Source: a virus. From it: a stretch of DNA of 41,470 bases. Positions 37,577 through 41,470 of the stretch are shown here, in pieces. Made by a program: the position numbers and the translations under genes. The notes below the pieces were generated by a model. That model saw nothing but the letters and a program-made list of their open reading frames with translations. It was not told the origin of the DNA and did not search any database. Each line of letters begins with the position of its first letter. Position 1 is the stretch's first letter. The stretch is taken from IMG/VR virus record IMGVR_UViG_3300042731_005244, positions 1 through 41,470 of that record; one strand, written 5' to 3'.

Positions 37577-39190
37577 ATGAGCATCACGCGACAGAATCCA
37601 AATGATATCCAGCGGTTGGCGATACTAGCCTACGAGGATTCCATACGTGATATGGATCGGTACTTTGGCAGAGTTGACGACCATGATCAGATCAAAGAGG
37701 CGATTAAGACCCAGTATGGCGTTGGAATCAAAGAGGTGGCTGACCCCAGCTCAAACAGTGATGCTGTTAGAGAGACCTATGTAAAACGCGACTTTTCAAC
37801 AGCCGTTGATGAGGGGCTAGTCGAAACGATTAGTGTTGGATTTGGTCAGAAAGTGTCAGCTGCACTCGCCACCTTGTTTAGTGAGCCAGGGATGCGCCTG
37901 GACTTGGTCCATGATGTGGTTGAAGACTTGGCTATGGCTGAGGACTTGATTGATAATCAGCGTAATGTCGGTGGATTGCAGGCTGCGCTCGTGGAGACAG
38001 ATAAACAATCGTGCCAGGTTGGTAGTTCTGTTATCTTCGTACAGCACAAAAACGACACATTAGATTACGCAAAAATTTCCCCCGCTGATATTCGTGCGAT
38101 TTTCGGCGAAACGATAGAGGAAAATGGCGAGCGAAGAGCGGTTGATACGCAAGACATCGAAGATGCATCGGCCGTAATAATAAATTTGGGCCCTATCGAG
38201 CTGGGCAAAAATAGATATATCGGAATTGTTGCTCGCTCAGAGGGTTATCCATACGGCCGCTGGGTCGAATACTCATCACACGATGGTCAGCAATTGCCAG
38301 CGGATTACGACTCATCAGCGATTGAATACGAAATTGATGGCGAACAGGCTAATCCTTTATCCTGGTACGCAGCAACTAACCCAGATGTGAGCGTGCCAGA
38401 ATACCCGTTGATAGTTATAAAAGGAGGAATCTGTGACACAGCCGAGCTTACCCCCATTACAGATAGTCTCTATCTCGACTCTAAAGCATTTGATGTTGCC
38501 GCCAGCCATACGCTATCTAAGAGCCAGGACAACATCAACGGTACCATCGTTATCACCAGGGATCATGAATCGCCGCACGCTCTGCCTCGCACGTTATCCT
38601 CTGCAATTGCGTTAGAGCCAAAACAGGACGCCAAAAAATTGGATTCCGACAGCTCCGGGGCAATCGATGCCCTCGAGGCGTTGGAACGACTAATGCTGCA
38701 CTGCGCCGCCGGTTACTCTGTACCAGATTATCTGGTAGTAAGCAGAGATCACACATTAACGGCATCTAGCGGTGTAGCCTTACAGGTTAAAGCTCGGCCG
38801 CTGATTAAAAACAGAGAATACCGAGCAGAGCTCAACCAGCAGCAGGTAGCTAAGCTGTTTGAGATTGAGAAATACCTGCTTGCGATACATCACGAAGGCG
38901 ATGACACAGCAGTCAATTTGCTGCTTGATTGCCAACAAACCTGGGATCCTGGTGCTCTAAAGTTGCCAGAAGATAAAAACGAGTTAGCAAATCGTTTGTC
39001 GACGCTGCTTGACAAGGGCATCATTGACGTGCTAGAGTACCTTAGAAGCTATTATTTGTTACCTAGTGATGTTGACGCCGAGGAGATGTATCGACGCATG
39101 AATGAGCGGAAAGAGGAATTCCCTCCTCTCAACAAAGAGGCGATGGATGCTCAAAAACCGAAACAGCTCGGCTTACAGCGTAATCGATAG
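37577..39190 (+). CDS. Portal protein
   Basis: A 537-aa protein of portal size in the canonical place between terminase and MuF genes. The first half has helices and strands (KVSAALATLFSEPGMRLDLV; CQVGSSVIFVQHKN, YAKISPADIRAIFGE), and the second half the long stem and crown helices (TASSGVALQVKARPLIKNREY; ELNQQQVAKLFEIEKYLLAI), followed by a C-terminal helix region (LDKGIIDVLEYLRSYYLL). The SSGVALxxK-x-RPL pattern is typical of SPP1-type portals. It forms the dodecameric DNA channel. GTAAGAAAG precedes ATG 37577. Confidence 0.85.
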   Translation: MSITRQNPNDIQRLAILAYEDSIRDMDRYFGRVDDHDQIKEAIKTQYGVGIKEVADPSSNSDAVRETYVKRDFSTAVDEGLVETISVGFGQKVSAALATLFSEPGMRLDLVHDVVEDLAMAEDLIDNQRNVGGLQAALVETDKQSCQVGSSVIFVQHKNDTLDYAKISPADIRAIFGETIEENGERRAVDTQDIEDASAVIINLGPIELGKNRYIGIVARSEGYPYGRWVEYSSHDGQQLPADYDSSAIEYEIDGEQANPLSWYAATNPDVSVPEYPLIVIKGGICDTAELTPITDSLYLDSKAFDVAASHTLSKSQDNINGTIVITRDHESPHALPRTLSSAIALEPKQDAKKLDSDSSGAIDALEALERLMLHCAAGYSVPDYLVVSRDHTLTASSGVALQVKARPLIKNREYRAELNQQQVAKLFEIEKYLLAIHHEGDDTAVNLLLDCQQTWDPGALKLPEDKNELANRLSTLLDKGIIDVLEYLRSYYLLPSDVDAEEMYRRMNERKEEFPPLNKEAMDAQKPKQLGLQRNR

Positions 39191-39199
39191 GGGGAGCTG

Positions 39200-39478
39200 A
39201 TGAGACCAGACAAACCAGGATGGTGGTGGTTCGAAAATACTGCTACAGCAGACGTCTTTCCGCTGGAGATCACAGAGGAAAGTGGATCGCTGATTGTTAA
39301 AGAAATAGCGTTTGATTGTCCTCGTCTCACCGAATTTGAGGTGTTTGCGGGCATAACCGGAGGTTATGCTAAGTGGATCGGGCCAGCACATCCACCTCAG
39401 CGAGTACCTGTATATTGGTTCGAGTCAGATAATTTTGTTAGATTAAGAGATGTCCAAAAATACCTACTAGGTGATTGA
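39200..39478 (+). CDS. Small protein with KPGWWW motif
   Basis: A 92-aa protein starting MRPDKPGWWWFENTATADVF. The (D/N)KPGxWW start recurs in the 77-aa protein at 40409 (NKPGHYWVRYTDG), so the two are probably distant paralogues. The middle holds beta strands, and the end (PVYWFESDNFVRLRDVQKYL) is a strand-helix. Such KPG-W-W proteins are common in phages and are annotated as hypothetical. GGGGGAG (39190-39196) precedes ATG 39200. It lies between portal and MuF genes. Confidence 0.55.
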   Translation: MRPDKPGWWWFENTATADVFPLEITEESGSLIVKEIAFDCPRLTEFEVFAGITGGYAKWIGPAHPPQRVPVYWFESDNFVRLRDVQKYLLGD

Positions 39479-39479
39479 G

Positions 39480-40337
39480 ATGACAACGGCCGAGGAATAT
39501 ATCAGAGCGGTAGATAACGCAGCAGATTATGCCGAGGCTCAGGTGGTTGCAGCAGAGCAAAAAGCCGTTGAGGAGATTGACGCAAGATACAGAGGTGAGA
39601 ATAGGGATTCTGACCTTTGGAGTGCTCTAGGGGTTGATACTGATTTAACAATGGGGGACTATGACGATGCGCTGCCAGAAGACAGGGATATTGACTGGAC
39701 TCTTGGTGTTGCTGGGATTGCTGCCGCCAGCCTTGTTGATTTTTGGCTTACTGATAGAGATGATCTTCTGATTAAACCAGCGGCCTATCAAGAGCAGGTC
39801 GTTGGTGGCTTAAAAATATCAGGCGCAGAGCTTATCAGAGCTGGTAAACGAGGGTTTGAGGTCTTAGGCACAACCAAATACGAAAAGCTGCGATCTGATG
39901 TGCTGGCTCAATTTAAGTTTTTAAAAGAGATGGATTCCGTCGAGCTGTACAGGACCCTGTTAGAGGCTGGAGCCATGAGGACACCAGATAAGATAATCAG
40001 CGATTCGATGGGTTATGTATCTCGTATGACCAGCTATCGACCTGGGTCTACGCAGTTTGTTGAACAAGTAAACAACCTGATTAGTCAATCCTCAAAGCGT
40101 GGACTAAAGGGGATGACTCGGCGAGCAGTGCAGCAAACATATACTGAGACTGAGGTTGCGGGCAAATCGGATCGCGACATGGTTTGGATTGTTGAGGGTG
40201 GTAAAAATACCTGTGGTTATTGCCTGGATAGAGCTGGGATGGTGTTGCCGTATTTCCAGTGGGTGCTTGAGGGCCTGCCTGGAGCAGATGTTTGTCTCGG
40301 CGGGGACCTTTGTCGATGTTTCTTAGCTGCTGTTTAG
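39480..40337 (+). CDS. MuF-like head morphogenesis protein
   Basis: A 285-aa protein from ATG 39480 (AGGTGA five bases before; a GTG at 39471 lacks one). The N-terminal half is helical, rich in Ala, Glu and Asp. The C-terminal part has TRRAVQQTYTETEVAGKSDR, then CGYCLDRAGMVLPY and a final CLGGDLCRCFLAAV: the C-x-x-C-x-D-R-x-G plus C-R-C ending is that of MuF/SPP1 gp7 minor head proteins. Two cysteine pairs suggest a zinc site. It sits between portal and scaffold genes, as usual. A minor capsid or DNA-ejection role is expected. Confidence 0.7.
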   Translation: MTTAEEYIRAVDNAADYAEAQVVAAEQKAVEEIDARYRGENRDSDLWSALGVDTDLTMGDYDDALPEDRDIDWTLGVAGIAAASLVDFWLTDRDDLLIKPAAYQEQVVGGLKISGAELIRAGKRGFEVLGTTKYEKLRSDVLAQFKFLKEMDSVELYRTLLEAGAMRTPDKIISDSMGYVSRMTSYRPGSTQFVEQVNNLISQSSKRGLKGMTRRAVQQTYTETEVAGKSDRDMVWIVEGGKNTCGYCLDRAGMVLPYFQWVLEGLPGADVCLGGDLCRCFLAAV

Positions 40338-40357
40338 GAGATGTTAACAAAAAAATG

Positions 40358-40386
40358 TTGACAGGCTGACCATTGCGTAATATTTT
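40358..40386 (+). promoter_or_regulatory. Promoter before the small-gene group and scaffold/capsid genes
   Basis: TTGACA (40358-40363), 17 bases, TATTTT (40381-40386), with GGCTG after the -35 box as at 25942. It sits at the start of the head assembly part. Confidence 0.6.
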
Positions 40387-40408
40387 TATGTTCAAAAGGA
40401 GGTTCAGA

Positions 40409-40642
40409 ATGGATACGCCTAACAAACCTGGACACTATTGGGTCAGATATACTGATGGCAGTATGAGCCCTGTAACATTCGAGGATGCATGGAATCTGGA
40501 TGGGAGTATAGAAACAGGAAATTTGTATTTTGACGAAGATAACCCTTCTGGAAAATATTTCTCTCCAAAAGAGTTTGAAAAATGGTTCCGTTTTGATTCG
40601 TGGGTCGGTGTCTGCGAACCTCCACATGATGATAACGAATGA
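40409..40642 (+). CDS. 77-aa protein with NKPGHYW motif
   Basis: The chosen start is ATG 40409 with AGGAGG six bases upstream (40397-40402); an earlier in-frame ATG lacks a ribosome site. The product (MDTPNKPGHYWVRYTDG, then VTFEDAWNLDG and FEKWFRFDSWVGVCEPP) is a small beta-rich protein related to the 39200 product by its KPG-x-x-W start. It has many aromatic residues and one cysteine. It overlaps the next gene by 4 bases. Function unknown. Confidence 0.6.
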   Translation: MDTPNKPGHYWVRYTDGSMSPVTFEDAWNLDGSIETGNLYFDEDNPSGKYFSPKEFEKWFRFDSWVGVCEPPHDDNE

Positions 40643-40809
40643 AATTCGTCCGCACAGCAGTTGATGAGGTTAGCTTGATGCCGGAAGATGATCGGGAGGA
40701 ATACGAGGAGCGAGCAGCTATTTTGGAGTATGAAGCCAAGATGGATCGCCGTGATGCGGAGGCATTAGCGCTCGAGATGTGCCGTAAACAGCTGACGCTG
40801 TTTGCATAA
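40639..40809 (+). CDS. 56-aa acidic helical protein
   Basis: A 56-aa protein starting at ATG 40639 (ATGA overlap with the previous gene). It is MKFVRTAVDEVSLMPEDD, then a charged helix (REEYEERAAILEYEAKMDRR), ending LCRKQLTLFA-like (MCRKQLTLFA). The helical, acidic make-up resembles small scaffold- or capsid-associated proteins, but the function is unknown. Coupled start, then an SD in its own end (AAGGAGG, 40808-40814) for the next gene. Confidence 0.55.
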   Translation: MKFVRTAVDEVSLMPEDDREEYEERAAILEYEAKMDRRDAEALALEMCRKQLTLFA

Positions 40810-40819
40810 GGAGGGTACA

Positions 40820-40963
40820 ATGGTACATTTGGAATTTGAGCTCACAGACGCAGACGACATGCCGTGGATCTCAGCTGAGGATCTGATATTGATTAAGTCC
40901 AGATGTGACTGGGTCATGTCCCTGATCAGATCAGGCAACATTGATAGAGTGTTTGAAAAATAA
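40820..40963 (+). CDS. 47-aa small protein
   Basis: A 47-aa protein from ATG 40820 with AAGGAGGG (40808-40815), a strong ribosome site. The product (MVHLEFELTDADDMPWISAED, then LILIKSRCDWVMSLIRSGNID and RVFEK) is short and alpha-beta in character, with a helix LIKSRCDWVMSLI. No motif is recognised. It is the last gene before the long structured untranslated region of the scaffold gene. Confidence 0.5.
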   Translation: MVHLEFELTDADDMPWISAEDLILIKSRCDWVMSLIRSGNIDRVFEK

Positions 40964-40967
40964 CGAT

Positions 40968-41030
40968 GGCATCGCGATATCCTAGTAGCCTAGGCGGAGG
41001 GTAAGGGCTGTTCGAGTCGGCCCGGTGCCG
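40968..41030 (+). ncRNA. tRNA-like element 1 (T arm and acceptor)
   Basis: GGCATCG (40968-40974) pairs with CGGTGCC (41023-41029, one T-G wobble) as a 7-bp acceptor-like stem, next to a T arm GGCTG-TTCGAGT-CGGCC (41006-41022) whose loop is the canonical TTCGAGT. The part between is only 31 bases, about 10 short of a tRNA, and has one hairpin rather than separate D and anticodon arms. It is followed by G then CA. It could be a decayed tRNA, a tRNA-like structure or an attachment remnant. Confidence 0.5.
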
Positions 41031-41147
41031 CAGGCTGTAAAGCGCTTTTGCGCCCCGGAGCAATGACCCGGTTGCCGTTATCGTCCGCGCACAGTGACGT
41101 TAAGAAGTGCCAACGTAGTCCATGCGTTGTAAATGTGAATTTGGATA

Positions 41148-41253
41148 GAGCCAGTGTTGGCGTAGGCCCAACTGCCAGTGTCAGAGCTTGACGGCTCTGG
41201 AGATCGGCGCTCGTATAAGAGATAGAAAAGGTGGTGCAATTCCACCCTGGCTC
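41148..41253 (+). ncRNA. tRNA-like element 2
   Basis: GAGCCAG (41148-41154) pairs perfectly with CTGGCTC (41247-41253) as a 7-bp acceptor. Two bases later TTGG-CGTAGGC-CCAA (41157-41171) makes a 4-bp D-like arm, and GGTGG-TGCAATT-CCACC (41230-41246) makes a 5-bp, 7-base T-like arm that abuts the acceptor, with A then CA after it. The central part has CAGAGC-TTGACG-GCTCTG. The geometry at both ends is that of a tRNA, but the T loop is not canonical and the middle is too long. Confidence 0.4.
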
Positions 41254-41400
41254 ACAATCAATAACATCCAGTAATGTCCATGGGTTGAGTCGCAATGCGC
41301 CACCATGGTCCACGCTGGATTTTTAAATCCATCAACAATTTAGTTGTTTTGATACCTCCAGGACTGGAGCGCCAACCAGTATAAAAACGCAGGGAGACCA

Positions 41401-41470
41401 ATGGCCGAAAAACAACAGATAACACCTGTGAATGCACCAGAGCAAACAGAGGAGCCAAAACGAGAGCTAA
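41401..41470 (+). CDS. Start of the scaffold gene and 69-base end repeat
   Basis: ATG 41401 begins the scaffold protein, and bases 41402-41470 equal 1-69, so reading continues at position 1. This shows that the window is one full unit of a circular or circularly permuted molecule; the overlap may come from assembly or from a real short end repeat. AGGGAG lies four bases upstream. Confidence 0.85.
   Translation, partial: MAEKQQITPVNAPEQTEEPKREL

Larger units (their letters stand above)
40964..41400 (+). other. Structured untranslated region before the scaffold gene
   Basis: 437 bases without a convincing gene. The DNA has two tRNA-like elements (40968-41030 and 41148-41253) and further inverted repeats: TGGATTT-TT-AAATCCA (41316-41331) and CTCCAG-GA-CTGGAG (41356-41369). 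AGGGAG at 41391-41396 serves the scaffold ATG at 41401. No clear late promoter is seen in it. Confidence 0.6.

Noticed and set aside
40968-41253. Two functional tRNA genes
   Set aside because: Element 1 is about ten bases too short and lacks a normal anticodon arm; element 2 has a non-canonical T loop and an oversized centre. I kept them only as tRNA-like.
41356-41369. Rho-independent terminator before the scaffold gene
   Set aside because: The CTCCAG/CTGGAG arms are short with a two-base loop and no T tract follows, so it is not a typical terminator.
1-41470. Temperate phage with integrase and repressor
   Set aside because: No tyrosine or serine recombinase, excisionase or CI/Cro-type gene is recognised; small winged-helix genes alone do not establish lysogeny.

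Overview
The window looks like one complete genome of a small contractile-tailed (myovirus-type) phage, opened inside its scaffold gene. The last 69 bases (41402-41470) repeat bases 1-69 exactly, and the scaffold gene reads across the join, so the molecule is circular or circularly permuted with a unit length of about 41401 bp. The host is probably Gram-negative: two proteins carry lipobox signal peptides, and the promoter-like sites are sigma70-like TTGACA boxes. I cannot name the host from sequence alone. I see no integrase or CI-type repressor, so a lytic lifestyle is likelier, but that is an argument from absence.

Layout. Packaging and head: small terminase candidate (34400), large terminase (35079), holin-like and Cys-rich lipoprotein genes (36469, 36741), portal (37577), MuF-like head protein (39480), then a structured 437-bp untranslated stretch and scaffold, major capsid, decoration-like proteins and a long LamG-bearing fibre (41401 to 5973 through the join). 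Neck and tail: adaptor, gp10-like neck protein, terminator, sheath, two tube-like proteins, SleB-like hydrolase, tail assembly chaperone with a -1 frameshift extension, 969-aa tape measure, then a full baseplate set (Dit-like, plug, hub, spike, gp25-like, J, DUF2612-like, fibre) to 21911. One methyltransferase-like gene on the opposite strand (15111-16064) interrupts this late operon.

A leftward early operon (25331 down to 21904) encodes an 81-aa protein, a 5'-3' exonuclease fused to a RecT-like annealing protein, a 59-aa protein, a VRR-NUC nuclease, a winged-helix/zinc protein and a sigma factor, nearly all joined by ATGA-type overlaps. It faces a rightward operon across a symmetrical pair of promoters near 25387. 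The rightward side carries small DNA-binding or zinc proteins, a lambda O-like initiator with an iteron-like repeat block inside the gene (27142-27221), DnaB helicase, and six paralogues of an Ala-rich protein family, five in tandem and visibly shuffled by recombination. It ends with a metzincin-like lipoprotein and a TSCPD-domain protein. A 905-bp non-coding region (33495-34399) rich in TGGGAC/GTCCCA motifs and hairpins separates it from the terminase genes.

Working model (inference): leftward and rightward early promoters fire first. The exonuclease/annealase and the initiator/DnaB pair carry out recombination and replication from the repeat block, and the phage sigma factor turns on packaging, head and tail genes. 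The most unusual elements are the exonuclease-annealase fusion with its own internal ribosome site, the mosaic six-gene family, the tRNA-like elements upstream of the scaffold gene, and the motif-rich non-coding region.
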